Assembly: GCF_910592395.1 (NCBI RefSeq)
Contig: NC_088311.1
Span: 2,048,501-2,112,500, forward strand
Direction of reading: 5' to 3'
Length of the DNA stretch: 64,000 nucleotides
Origin: Lineus longissimus
Taxonomy: Eukaryota; Nemertea; Pilidiophora; Heteronemertea; Lineidae
The notes under the pieces were generated by a model that saw nothing but the letters and a program-made list of their open reading frames with translations, was not told the DNA's origin and searched no databases. This document shows, one piece after another, positions 49,101 through 61,529 of this stretch (positions are counted from its first letter, which is position 1; the number at the start of each line of letters is the position of its first letter). Made by a program: the position numbers and the translations under genes.

Positions 49101-52100
49101 GAAAACTGGTGATCTGGTCTCAAAATGATCTAAAGCTATAAAGGAGGCAGTGTAATAGTAATGCCAAATAAATTATCTTTGATGACAGAGAATGAGACAA
49201 ATGAATATTGGAGTTTTTGGCTGCATTAGTTTAGGGAGACATCGTGACTTTTTTTCCTCACCATTTGGAACCACAGTACTTTTACCTGAATTTGTGTTTT
49301 TCAAGTGCTCAGTGATCATATTTCCCTACTTCTGATTCATAGAGCCTGTCGAGCCAAGGAGGAGGAAGGAGTTCAACAATGTGATAGCTGATGCAAAAGG
49401 AATGCTATCCCTGAGACAGGACAGCGGCCTTGCTGATGTTGAACTAGACCTTAACTGGGATCCGATTTCAGCATCAGAGCAAGAGATGAGGACGTTCTCC
49501 AAAACAGAAATGATGACCTATTCGACTTTAGATTGTTATGAGTTAGAGGAGTGGAAGACACTCTTTGAGAAATACGACAGAGCGTATTTCATTGGTGAGT
49601 TTTGTTATATGACTGTCTTCTTCTGTTTCTCTGTCATTGCTTTACCTCAAGTTGTTCTCATTGTGCATCAGACATAACATTGAACAGTACAAGCTCAAAA
49701 AGTTGTTTTTTGCCATCAGTTTTCTTTGATTGTGTCTACCATTTCGTTTGGTTGTTTAGAGCATACAGGCAAGTTCATATTTTTGATAGTCAGTACTGCA
49801 GAAACATCATCTACATACTACGGAGTCTTGTGAATATAAATGCAACATTGGGTGTGATTCTTGTTTCAGATTGGAAGGATGAGCTGATTCAGTGCAAGAT
49901 GCCGGTTGCTTCACATCAGACACAAAATAGTGATGGAATGATGAGAACAGTATCCAGAGACACTCCTTGCAGAGCCAAAGAAAAGTCTGTATCAGAACTC
50001 GAAGTATCACACCAAACATCAGATTCAGCAAAACAAACCATTGCGATCACAAAAACATTGAAATTGAGAGAAAAAGGTGCCAATCCTGTCAAAGCAGATC
50101 CATCCAATTTGAAAAGATTACGGCTGCTTGATAATCCACTGGACAACTTCTTACTTATGAGGGGTGTTGGAAAATCAAGTGAGGCATCTGTTTTGTCCAC
50201 GCGTGTCCCTGAACCAAGGACATCCATGGTTGAGAAGCTAGAGCGGACACATGTCAATGTATCAACTCCACCACTAACTCCAACTACGCCAAGCAGAGAC
50301 CCAAAGAAACCCAAGACCAAGAGCATAGAAGTCACATTAACAGGTAGGTTGCCTTATTGTCCAATCAGAGTATGTAGTTAGGATGTCCCACTCAAGTCCT
50401 TGGGTCAAAGGCGCGAAACTCAGTTTTGCAGCCATGGTCCTTTTGTTCTGCTCAGGACAGGTCAAGCTCAAGTAAGAGCAGTATTACATGTAGCTGCAGC
50501 TCTTTTATGCTCTTGAGTGCTTCTGTGGAGCCCAATCGTGACTGTTTTTGTGAAGTGTTTTCACACAGACTTAAGACACATCCACCATGGCATGATGTTC
50601 TGTGGATTAAAATGCTTCTTTCTTTCACTAAGATGATTTCTCTACCATCATCCATGCCATTCACCTGCATGCTGAACCACATCTGACCGTCCTGAAGCTG
50701 AGGAACCTCATACCAGCGAGTCATAGGTTTGACAGTCTTACCTCGGATGTGACGAGGTTTATGCTCAAACAGCATGAGAAAACCATGCAAGATTCACAAG
50801 AGGAAGGTGAGAGGCCAAGTGTTCTCTCAGCTAGGCCAATCCTTACACTGAATCTGTTAATTAGTGAATTCTAGTTTATAAATGGGACCGTCTCCAATCA
50901 CAATGAATTTCCTTTAAGCCTCCAGTGTTTGAAAAGAATGTACATGTATGACATAACCCTTCTTGGAATCCTTTCAAGCCTCTTCATGCTAATCCCTTGC
51001 CTGAAAAATGGATTAGTAAATGTCACCTGTAACATGGACATAGAGTCTCTGATGAAGTAGAGCTGCAAACTAGCAAACCAAGGTTGGTTCTATATCTTGC
51101 CAGTAATGCTGCCATCGTTCTATTGCCGTCGTTGTCCTTGGAGAATCACTTTATTTATGCATTTCTCTTAAGTTTGCAACTTTTATTTCAGATCAGTATG
51201 ATGACACGTACAGTGCTGTCGTGGTGTTGCATGCTTTAGTGACAGCCACAGACTACCTCATCCACTGTTGTCTTCAGTCAGCTATCGCCATACTAAGTGC
51301 CATGCAGGAGAAGCACAAAAGTGTCCTTGGAGGTGAGGTTGTGCCCATTTGTTTGTATGCCAGGTGACCTTAGGAGATTCCATGATGATACATTACATCA
51401 GCTTGATGACTGTTCTCTTTAATCATTCTGCAAAGTCTTTGATTCCATGCAGCCACTGAATGAACATGTCTTGTTGATGCAATGGACACTGCCAAGATTA
51501 TGATGTTCTGTGTGAACCAGTGAGTTGCCAAGGATGCTTCGCATTTTTTATTTCTGAACCAGGAATTTCATGTTTCAGGTCTCCTCTCCACCCTTCGCCA
51601 GCAACTATTCAAATCCCAATGCCGATTCCAACAGGGGAAAGTACTTCATCCAAAGGTGGCTGCAATGTGTAGTAACATCACTCACTGGTATAAGAGGAAG
51701 AAACAGGTCAGCTTTGACCAAGATCCAAAGGTGAATAGCTCGGTTAATTCCTTGGGTGCCCAACAACGTTGATCTACGTCTTTATTGCCCAACCATTTGG
51801 TGTCCAATGATATTGATCTACCTCATCAAAGAAGGGGTTTCAACAATTGTGACAATCGTCTCTTTGAAAAAGTGTAAATGACACGAACTCGATCCAATAG
51901 GCTAATCCTGAACCACAGGAATTTTGTTACTTCAGCACACTCTGTGCATGTTTGAGATTAGGGATGGGTCATCGATTTTAGTTTGTTTTCTTTGTGCTTA
52001 GATCCTTGTTATCCTGAGGAGGGACTTGTCAAGTCTTCGAGAATGTATTTGCGAGGCATTGTCAGAAGTCAAAGACTTCCAGCCATTTTCTATCAAGGAG

Positions 52101-55100
52101 TTGCCTACTCATCAAGATGTGGTGGACAGGTGGGTGTAAATGGGCCTGCGAAAGCCAAAACCAATAGCAGAATGTCAGTCATTGTGTAATATTACCTTGT
52201 GCAAATGTAAGAAATACTGCTGGAATCACTATTAACACCATTGTAGCACCTGTCTTTCATGATCCTCCAAAACCAACGACTAAAAATCAGTGTTCTTATT
52301 TCAGTCTTGACCATCACAACTGTATCATTGTGCCCTGCAACCAGATTGGTTCTGATTTCCAATGGTCCCAGTTCTCATTGGTCGTCGAATATGAGCAGAC
52401 AGATGACTTGACCCTGAAGGAACTGTGTCAGAGACAGAATATCAGATACCTCTCCCTGAAGACCGTCAAGGGAGAAACGCTGACAACTATTTGCCCTGAG
52501 AAAGGACTTGAAAAGGCTGCAGTTTCTCAGCACCAGTTCACATTTATTGGATCAGAGATGGTCACTGCCAATACTGAACTACTTCATCACCTTGAGGCCA
52601 AGTGAGTAACTATCCATTGCAGTGACTGTGTCTATTTGATCACTGATCTGTAATCAAAAAGTCTTAATTCAAAGGTGAGCACCTGTCAGTGTTGGGGTGA
52701 CATTATCAGAGAGGCTATACTGTTCTTTATGTGCTATCAGTTTTTGCTCTCTTTCAGATGCAATATAACCATAATTGAGAGAATGTACAGCCAAGTCTCC
52801 ACCAGCACTGGTCATAAGTTCCATCATGCTGATCTTGTGGTGGACGAGAGGACGTGCATTGTGCTACAGAACGTTAGTAATTTGGTAGAGGTTCACCAGA
52901 TGGAGCCACTGGTTGAGAAGATTATCGCCCTGAGTCTCAAGTATGAAAAGTGTTGGGTTATCGTCTTTTCTGCAACAACAGAGAAGGAGAAGACTAAGTA
53001 AGCTTTAAGTTACTTTTTTCAACAGCTATGTAGTGCCAGTAAAAATATCTGTCTTTGACAAAGAAGCATGACACCTTTGATTCAATCCCAGTCGATTTTG
53101 AAGTTCAAAATGAAACGGAAAATAGGCTCCAAGTAGGTACTCCTCCAACTGAAATACTATCAGTCCTAAAATACAATACCAGGATAAAAGTCTTTAGGAA
53201 GAGGCAACATGAACGAATGGATTCCTATGATCACATGATCATGTCATGTTGCTGTAATGCTGACAGTTGACAATGTGGCCGCAGGCTGTTTTGTCCTCGG
53301 GAAGATAGATCAAGTGTTCTCTCTATAATTGAATTACTTGCTACATATTGCTCATTATTTCAGATATAGTTTCGCTGGAAGCGTTGGTGGCAATTTGTGT
53401 AAACTGTATGGTACACTATCACAAGTCACCTCGGACCAACTCAGCGTCCAGGTCAACTTTGTAAACAGTATTTCTGGCATTGCAAAGATGATAAGACGGA
53501 TTGGTGATGTATCACTGAAGGCTACAAGTGTTTGGGGCAAGCAGGACTGGGTGGATAGGACTTGGCTTACTGAACAGATGAGCGAGGTGAGTATCCAATA
53601 TACATATTCCTGAATATGATTCATGCTACCAGTTCACAAATAGTGACAAAAAATAGATGTAATTTTTTCTGTTGTTTTGATGGCCACAGAGACAATGTCA
53701 CAATCACGCTTAAATGTTTACAGTCTGGTTCAGATGGCTATTGGAGACAATGTCACAATCATGTTCAGATGGATGCAAGCGACAATTTGACAAGCTGCCT
53801 GGATCAATGTCATATTCTGGTTCTAATGGGCACAAGGGATTAAGTCCCAATCATATCTGATGAACACCCAAATCCAGTGAGTCAAAGCTTGGAACTTTAA
53901 AAAGTGTCCCACAGATGAACGATCTTATTCTAACTGAACTCCAAAGAAGACTGTTATTACTTGATGATAAATGATTGTATAATTATTCAGTATGTTCTTG
54001 TTCCGTGCTGGCATCCGTGGTGAGATACCAAATAACCCTTGACCTTCTGATTTCAGCATGAAAAGTATTTGCTTGCTCTCCCATGGTTCAACACCCTGAG
54101 GTACGTTAATTGTCTGCTTGCCTAGTTCGGCCTATTTTTGTGGGAACATAATTCGTGGGCTAGGGTAAGCAGCCCTGCATCCAATGATCTGTTATCTGGA
54201 TCTTGATAAAGGGATTGTTCCAAGCTCAAAAGCTAGTTGACAAATTATATTGATTACCAGTACACGTATGTCAGGTTGTAGGTCAATACTTTTTCTTGCA
54301 GCTCTGTTAACACCTCAAGCGCCGAACCACTACGTGGCCAAACCCCCCCTCTTTGAGCTGGTTATCGGAGTGTCGTGGACTTCATGAGAGAACTATGCCA
54401 TCGCCATCTTCAGGGCAAGGTAGGAACTGAAAATACCAAATGGTCCTTTCAGTTCTTTCCGTGCCCTGAAGATGGCGATGGCGTAGTTCAGAACTTTAAA
54501 AGACTCCTGAAAGAACTACGCCATCGCCATCTTCAGGGCAAGATAGGAACTGAAACTACCTTTTCTTGTCTTTTTAGTTCCTACCGTGCCCTGAAGATGG
54601 CGATGGCGTAGTTTTTCATGTTGTCCATGAGACTCCGATAACCAGCTCAAAGGGGAGGGGGATTTGGGCCACGTAGAGCTACGTGGTTCGGCGCTGAAGG
54701 TGTTTAATCCAGTTTTCTCTTTCATCCAGTGCCCAGATTCTGCTGACTGCTGACACACTGTCTCAGCTGATGATGTTGTCTTTGAGTGAACTGATTGAGA
54801 AAGTGCCATGGTTACCTGAGAAAGTCCTGAAGGTATGTTAATAGGTACTTTGATGGAATCGATGGCATCCACAGACTCTCTCATACTCATACTGCACAAT
54901 TCCTTCATCAGTGATCTCTCTTTAGGGAGAAATCTTGTCACAAAGTGCAAAACGATAGGTTCTGATGGATATAATAGACTTTTCTTGTGTTTATCCTAAC
55001 CTCTAATGAGACTTTTCATTTCGTGTATCCAAATTCTTATGAAAATGAGACTGATATTAACCTAATGCTTTATTTCTGTTCTTTCAGAGTTTCCATAACT

Positions 55101-57456
55101 TTTCACACCGGAGGTCTGGTATCTCCCTTTCTAAGTACATGTATATGCCACCAGTCAAGTGTGATATATTAGAAGATGGAAGACAAGTGGAATCCGTTGG
55201 TAATCAAGCTGGCCCAAATGGGAAGACATTTGGATTTGAAGACAACAAACAAGACATTGTCATTCCTGACGTTCAAGTGGAAGTTGAATGTGATGAAACT
55301 TTGGGATCGAAACAGAGCATAGCAGAAGTTGTCTGCAGGTCTCCACTTGATTTTATTTCGAATGGTTACAGTGCAAGGTCAAACAATTATGTTCCAAGTA
55401 AGAATGGTGAGAGTGATGAACTGTCTTCCAAAGATAGGATTATGCATGATGTTCCTGTGCAGGGCCTCGCCATTCCCCAGAGTGTTGGCATCAATAGTGA
55501 AACAGCAACATGTATGACAAAACAACGTGATGTTGAAAACTTGATGCAACAGGATGACAATGAAATGGAGTATAACCTAAGGGAAGAAATGAACTATTCA
55601 GACACAATTTCGAGGACATTCACTGCTCCTGGACAAATTGAATGTGCTACTCGCAGTAAGTTCAGAGACAGTTCATCTAATTTGTGGGAGAAAGTTGGTA
55701 GTGCAAACTCTGGTAGGTTTGACATCTCATTACCAAAACGACCAAAGCTATTCACAGATTTTTCTGATAAGAGACTGTTGCAATCATCAGCAGGCAGCCG
55801 TACCCTGGCTAAATCTGATACCCAGGGAAGGGTCAGGTCTGCCTCTGATCGGGGAAGAAGTTGTGTTGAAAGGTCTCATTTGGAATTGTGCAATGAATTT
55901 GACAATGGCAGATGGCCAAAGAAGTCGCATCCTGTGAAAAGTGGGGCCTATTCTGCGTATTCAGCTACCAGTTCAGAGGGTTGTAGATCTGATGTAGAAT
56001 TACACAGGAGTAATGCAGACAGTGCTGTTGAACAATCAAGAGCCAAACAGACTGTGTACCAAACAAGTGGGAGGTCTGTGGCAGACATGATAGAGGAAGT
56101 CCGGCAATCAAGAGAGAAAACGTCTCTGAAAGAAAACGAGAACCCAACTGTTTTATTAAACAAAAATCATGGCTCCATTCCACGTGAACGTGAGGGCTTG
56201 GCTCAGTTCCCTTCCAAACACAAGTTGTCGAGGACCAGTCCACCATCGGTTTATCTTGGTGCTTCTGATATGTCTCAGGTTAGCCAGCCCAAACATGCTC
56301 ATCAGAAATCAATAGAACATTCAACTACCCTTGGGGTGCATATACCTCTACCAAGCAAAAAGGCACAACCACTGAGGGATGTCTTCAGTTCAAAACGAAG
56401 GCCTGCGTTTTGTGATTCGGTGGGTCACAGCAGCAAGGATAATGTAAACAGGGGCGACCCAATCAAAAGGGTTGCCTTTATAAAACAGGAACCTATTGAC
56501 GTTGAATCGCCACAGCCTGCTTCTGATGGAAGAAACGCCAAGCAGAGAGACACTTCTAATCAGTCACATCCTGCTGTCTTGTCTCATGCTAGCAGGCCAG
56601 GAGGACTATATCCTTTGTCATGTACAGTGGATCCTGCTAATTCTTACCTTCAGCAACCAAGTTACACTTCATCATCCATTCAAATGCCCCCTGTGATGAA
56701 CCTCCATTCTGGGAATTCATTTGAACATTATTCTAATCCACAGAGAGATCCTAGCAGGGGAACTGAGTATGGTTATTCAGTTGATAGGCTCAAACCTACT
56801 GCTACTGCTGGTTCTTCTGAAATTAATCCTTCTGTTCGGTCGTCTGAGTCCTATTCAAGCCATAAAACCAATATGCCCTTCATGACAGCACATTATACAT
56901 CTCACAGTCAGCACTCCATAACCAATCCAGCAAGGAAGATCCCAGGAGTAGCCCCAGTCACACCAACAGTGAGGCGGCCATTGCAAGCACTCGGTCTAGC
57001 AATTGGTGGTAGTGAAGAGACTCTGCAGGACAGGCAGGGAGTGAGCTTGAGTAAGTACACAACTCTTTTAAACCTTGGCCTTTACTATGAAAAGACACTG
57101 CACAGATCACCTGTCATTCACTCCACTAGGTATTATTGGTGTCTCCTCTAGGGATGTCACCGGGTTGTGACTGTCTTCACAAGTCAAACACAGGAAAATT
57201 GAAGCCTGTCTGTGAATAGAAAGCATTTATTCTCGATGAAACATTGATTACTGTTTCAGATCATTCTTATGATTCCCCACCAATGGACCTCAACTCGGAT
57301 GAAGAGAACTGTTCTGATTTCTACCACCCAAGCCCATCAATTACTCCAGGCCAAAGAGTTGTGATGACACCGCAGGTGTGGCTGAGGAAACGTCGCCTCA
57401 TATATGAAAAGGTTCCTGGAGCAAAGGATGGACAGACAAGGCTCACGTTTATCTGA
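46131..57456 (+). CDS. SHOC1: SHOC1/ZIP2-like meiotic crossover protein (XPF-related), complete
   Basis: Twenty coding exons: 46131-46296, 46467-46572, 46864-47051, 47270-47438, 47619-47733, 47963-48110, 48332-48626, 48953-49050, 49343-49594, 49870-50343, 51192-51332, 51579-51706, 52002-52129, 52305-52601, 52758-52997, 53364-53586, 54057-54100, 54730-54832, 55088-57050, 57260-57456; 1824 residues, phases consistent. The middle (exons 11-16) resembles the XPF-like nuclease module of SHOC1. [14 protein letters not shown] to [12 protein letters not shown] forms a helix-hairpin-helix tail as in SHOC1. Where XPF has its ERK active-site motif, this protein reads [19 protein letters not shown], so catalysis is not expected. 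In the family, SHOC1/ZIP2 pairs with SPO16, binds branched DNA and stabilises meiotic recombination intermediates. The last 670 residues are disordered, mostly from one exon. Identification rests on the central and HhH regions; the N-terminal half is poorly conserved. Confidence 0.85.
53670..53790. repeat. Short degenerate tandem repeat in a SHOC1 intron
   Basis: GACAATGTCACAATCA with flanking GATGG motifs occurs at 53692 and 53744, and a decayed third unit follows. About 52-bp spacing. Confidence 0.5.
54311..54703. mobile_element. Foldback element, 393 bp, nearly fully palindromic, in a SHOC1 intron
   Basis: Outer arms CACCTCAAGCGCCGAACCAC and GTGGTTCGGCGCTGAAGGTG are inverted repeats, continuing inward through CTTTGAGCTGGTTATCGGAG and its complement. 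The interior holds four copies of GCCATCGCCATCTTCAGGGC in alternating orientation, forming two further hairpins. The flanks are TTAA on the left and TTTAA on the right, compatible with a TTAA or TTA duplication. The right end is 26 bp from the acceptor of the exon at 54730. There is no coding capacity. Confidence 0.85.
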
Positions 57457-57745
57457 TTTATGGAGTGTGCGAGCTGCACCTCACCTCTAAGACTAGGTCC
57501 CTTACAGTTCTTGAGGAATAGGTTCCACATGGAAAGACTGACTATGCAGCTGAATATGTGGTGAAAGTGTAGAAGACAGTGACCATTATGAGCATTTTGT
57601 GTTGTTGGTGCTAGTCTTTGCAAACGAGTTGTACAAATTTCCTTTTTGCCGATGTTTTTTCTTATTGTTCTTATGTCTACTTTACAGACTTTTCTATTTG
57701 CTGTTGAAAATGTTGTTATTTTGTTGATGTGTCGTTTTCTATTGC

Positions 57746-57751
57746 AATAAA
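57746..57751 (+). promoter_or_regulatory. Polyadenylation signal for SHOC1
   Basis: AATAAA 290 bp after the stop codon, followed by GTTATTTCTTAAGTGATGTTT, a T/GT-rich element. Confidence 0.65.
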
Positions 57752-58500
57752 GTTATTTCTTAAGTGATGTTTTACTTATCATTGTCATCAGTTGTTTGGA
57801 AAAGACTCCAAGACAAAATGTCTGGCAAGATTGTATCATCCTAAAGTGTCCTAGCTCTCAAAGGATGGCTGGATTCTCCTTAGTCTGGCCTGAATCTGCA
57901 TTCCTCTTACAGCACACAAGATCTTTTGACTGATTGTGACGATGTCCTTGGCTCTTCGACAGAATGTGACTATGTCCTTGGACAGAGTTAGTCTAATGGC
58001 TAGATCAATTTTACAGATCCCGCACATGTCCTTGGTATGGTCAGGTTGTGTAATTGTGCTTTTGCATAGTTGGGCTAGTGACACTTCTGGTAGGCTTGTA
58101 TGGACAAACTATCTCGGATCAGCTCCTAAAGAGATAGATAGTGCTGCTGATTGCACCTCAAGAATCCATGAATGACACTTCTGGCCACCCTGGATGTGAC
58201 AAACTGTTCATCTCCTTGGATATACATCTACAGGGTGTATCAACTAATAGACTGTGCTTCTGACTGGGACCCTAAAGAATCCATGTCACATCCAGGGTGA
58301 CAAGATTTGTCCATCCGAAGAAATGTCCCCAACTTCTGGAGGTGACAACCATAAAGACTTCCTGGATGTGATATCCTACTGACTGTTATCCTGGCTGTGA
58401 CATCCTACTGACTTAACCTTAAAGAATCCCCAATGAGGCAGCTGGGTGTGCACAAACGGTTCAGCCACCTTCACTCAGTTCCACGAGAGACATCTGCAGG
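57752..58500. other. Intergenic stretch leading into satellite DNA
   Basis: No gene seen. Degenerate short duplications occur, for example TGTGACATCCTACTGACTT-like units around 58368-58412 and TGTGAC(G/T)ATGTCCTTGG near 57935-57980, perhaps decayed relatives of the following arrays. Confidence 0.5.
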
Positions 58501-59310
58501 GTTTATTAAAACGGGGCAGCCAGGAGGACATACTTGAGCTAGGTGTGACGGTCTCATCTCTCTCACCGTGTTGATAGGACGGTAGAGCCTGCACAATGAC
58601 ATACTAGGGCTGGGAGTGACTGTCTGTCAGCTCTCTCAACAGGTCAACATGGACGGTGGTACAGGCAGCAGGACATACTCGGGCTGGGTGTGACTGTCTC
58701 ATCTCTCTCAACAGGTTGACATGGACGGCGGGGCAGCCAGCAGGACATACTCGGGCTGGGTGTGACTGTCTCATCTCTCTCAACAGGTTGACATGGACGG
58801 CGGGGCAGCCAGCAGGACATACTCGGGCTGGGTGTGACTGTCTCATCTCTCTCAACAGGTTGACATGGACGGCGGGGCAGCCAGCAGGACATACTCGGGC
58901 TGGGTGTGACTGTCTCATCTCTCTCAACAGGTTGACATGGACGGCGGGGCAGCCAGCAGGACATACTCGGGCTGGGTGTGACTGTCTCATCTCTCTCAAC
59001 AGGTTGACATGGACGGCGGGGCAGCCAGCAGGACATAATCGGGCTGGGTGTGATTGTCTCATCTCTCTCAACAGGTTGACATGGACGGCGGGGCAGCCAG
59101 CAGGACATAATCGGGCTGGGTGTGACTGCCTCGTCTCTCTCAACGGGTTGAGAGGAGGGCACTACAGGCAGCAGGACATACTCGGGCCGGATATGACTGT
59201 CTCGTCTCTCTCACCATGTCGACAGGACGGTAGAGTAGGCACAATGACATTCTCGGACTGGGTGTGAATGTCTCATCTCTCTCAACACGTTGACATGAAC
59301 AGCCGGCGTG
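58501..59310. repeat. 72-bp minisatellite array (core 58649-59150)
   Basis: The unit (ATGGACGGCGGGGCAGCCAG, then CAGGACATACTCGGGCTGGG, then TGTGACTGTCTCATCTCTCT, then CAACAGGTTGAC) recurs with starts at exactly 58649, 58721, 58793, 58865, 58937, 59009 and 59081. Units 2-5 are almost identical; outer units (about 58570, 59150, 59220) are decayed. Since 72 is divisible by three, long open frames run through the array on both strands; these are by-products, not genes. Confidence 0.95.
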
Positions 59311-59700
59311 TTGCCAACATGGTGAGAGAGATGAGGCAGTCACAGCCAGTCCGAATTAGCCCTTGCTGCTCCACCGTGTTGCCCACATGGTGAGAGAGAT
59401 GAGACGACAGTCACAGCCAGGCGGCATCAGCCCTTGCTGCTCCACCGTGTTGCCAACATGGTGAGAGAGATGAGACAGTCACAGCCAGGCCGAATCAGCC
59501 CTTGCTGCTCCACCGTCGTGTTGCCAACATGGTGAAAGAGAGTCGAGACAGTCACAGCCAGGCCGAATCAGTCCTTGCTGCTCCACCGTGTAATTGACAA
59601 CATGGTTAGAGAGATGAGACAGTCACAGCCAGGACTGATTTGGCCTGGCTGTGACCGTCTCATTTGGCCTGGCTGTGACCGTCTCATCTCATCTCAGCCA
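59311..59700. repeat. Second tandem array, inverted relative of the 72-bp minisatellite
   Basis: Units of about 68-75 bp contain CCAACATGGTGAGAGAGATG then AGACAGTCACAGCCAGGC and CCTTGCTGCTCCACCGTGTT. The first part is the reverse complement of the GCCTGG...TGTGACTGTCTCATCTCTCTCA portion of the preceding array, so the array switches strand near 59300. It ends with short direct repeats of TGGCCTGGCTGTGACCGTCT at 59640-59690. Confidence 0.85.
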
Positions 59701-59795
59701 GGACTGTCAAACAGTTGTGAGAGCTCACTATAGCTTTTAGCTGGCACTTACATAATAGTGTAAAACTAAAATAAATATACATATATGTATATAAA

Positions 59796-60176
59796 ACCGT
59801 CATCGGATGCGCATCCGATATGCCACGAGATCCTTTACCGTCAATTCCCTTACCGTCTTCGGATGCGCATCCGATATGCCACGAGATCTTTCACCGTCAA
59901 TTCCCTTACCGTCTTCGGATGCGCATCCGATATGCCACGAGATCCTTTACTGTCAATTCCCTCACCGTCTTCGGATGCGCATCCGATATGCCAAGAGATC
60001 CTTTACCGTCAATTACCGTCATCGGATGCGCATCCGATATGCCACGAGATCCTTCACCGTCAATTCCCTTACCGTCTTCGGATGCGCATCCGATATGCCA
60101 CGAGATCCTTTACCGTCAATTACCGTCATCGGATGCGCATCCGATATGCCACGAGATCCTTCACCGTCAATTCCCT
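59796..60176. repeat. 56/51-bp satellite array with a 14-bp palindrome in each unit
   Basis: Seven units centre on the perfect palindrome CGGATGCGCATCCG, followed by ATATGCCACGAGATCC and TTTACCGTCAATTCCCTTAC. Long units are about 56 bp. Short ones lack CCCTT (about 51 bp) and carry CATCGG instead of CTTCGG at the junction. The frames it opens on the plus strand are by-products. Confidence 0.92.
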
Positions 60177-61529
60177 TGATGATGATGAAGAGGAAACACA
60201 GCCTGCTATCACCAAGGTATCAAACACAATCCTCGGGGTAGGGATCCAAGACTCCCTTCAATTAGGGGGGTAAGATCAAATCCTTCCTTCAAATAGGGGG
60301 TCAATTTCCTCACAAAAGCCCGCAAATAGGGGGTACAAAAAAATGCTGTTTCCTTCCATTAGGGGGTGATTTTAAAACTTGGGAACAAGCCTATGTACCC
60401 CCTAAATAAGGGGAGTGGGGGGGGGGGGCTGGGGACGGACAATGGAACAACCAACCTCTGCCAGCTGGTTATCTGATCTCACGAGACTGGCAGTACACAA
60501 TATCTACCTGACAACTCTTTAAGTACAACTTGAGTACTACTTGGGACCACAGTCATCTTAAACGTGCCACCAAAATGACGTCAATATCTACATAAAAATA
60601 CTTTACTTGATCAATTTATCTGCAGTGTAATTTTGGAAAGAAGCCCTCAAATTCGTTGTCAGTCCTCGTTTGATTTTTAGCCGTAGCACTAGCAGCCAAT
60701 AGCTGGTCTCAAATCATCCACAACAATCAACAGAACATTGGGTTTCTGGGAATGTGCGATACCTGAAACAAATGCCAACACAACCGAGATGAAAGTGGAT
60801 ACAGAATTGTGACAAAGATACTGATGATAACATCACACATGCCAATGGAGTATTTAATTGTGCTGGCTCCTCAATTAGAAATTACTCGAAGAGAAATTTG
60901 TCCAAGAGACATCTCCAATAATCATATGGGCAGTCTCATCAGTCAGTCGGTCCTAAAGACATTTCTAATAAACATGGGGACAATCTCTTCCGAGTGGTAA
61001 TCTGTCCAATTGACCACGACCAAGTATCTGATTTATAGTAGGGGCCTATATGTAGACTAGGCCTGTGGTCTGCTGGTATGACCCATATTTTGGGTATTGT
61101 AAAATTGTTATGACAAATATATTTAAAAAACTCTTACATAAGAATATTAATTGGTGTAATAGGTATCTATCGATAAAATCAAGATCACTTTCAGGTTGAT
61201 ATTTCTTGAGATGAAAACGAAAGAACATATTAGTGAAGGCACATTAGCAAAACCAAAATATTGATCTTTCAGAAATTAGTTAGGTATCAAACTTTCGTTT
61301 ATCTGCTCAACGTTTTGAAGTGGTCGTGATCGCGTAATAGACGAACGCCTGCTGACCAAATACTCGTAGCACAGTGACATGTGCATATCTTTGCTAATTT
61401 TGACTATTTTGCTATACAGCCATGTATATGCAACATAGTTAATTTATTCTAAGATATGCATGCATGCATGCCATGGTGACCAATATTGAGGATCACAGAT
61501 TGTTGATGTCTGGGGCATGACCTATCCCC
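60177..61529. other. Intergenic stretch between arrays
   Basis: No gene seen. An AAATAGGGGGT-like motif recurs four or more times at 60264-60415, ending in a G12 run near 60418-60430. The rest is AT-rich single-copy-looking DNA. Confidence 0.5.

Noticed and set aside
58604-59267. Long open frames (170-200 codons) on both strands
   Set aside because: They arise from a 72-bp tandem repeat whose length is a multiple of three; no start context, domain or splice signal supports them.
58501-60176. CRISPR array
   Set aside because: Repeats are head-to-tail with no unique spacers, and the DNA is from an animal-type genome.
59785-60273. Overlapping open frames of 119-162 codons with repeated sequence
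   Set aside because: They are readings of the 56/51-bp satellite in several frames. The acidic end (LDDDEEETQPAITK) looks exon-like but has no supported splice partners.
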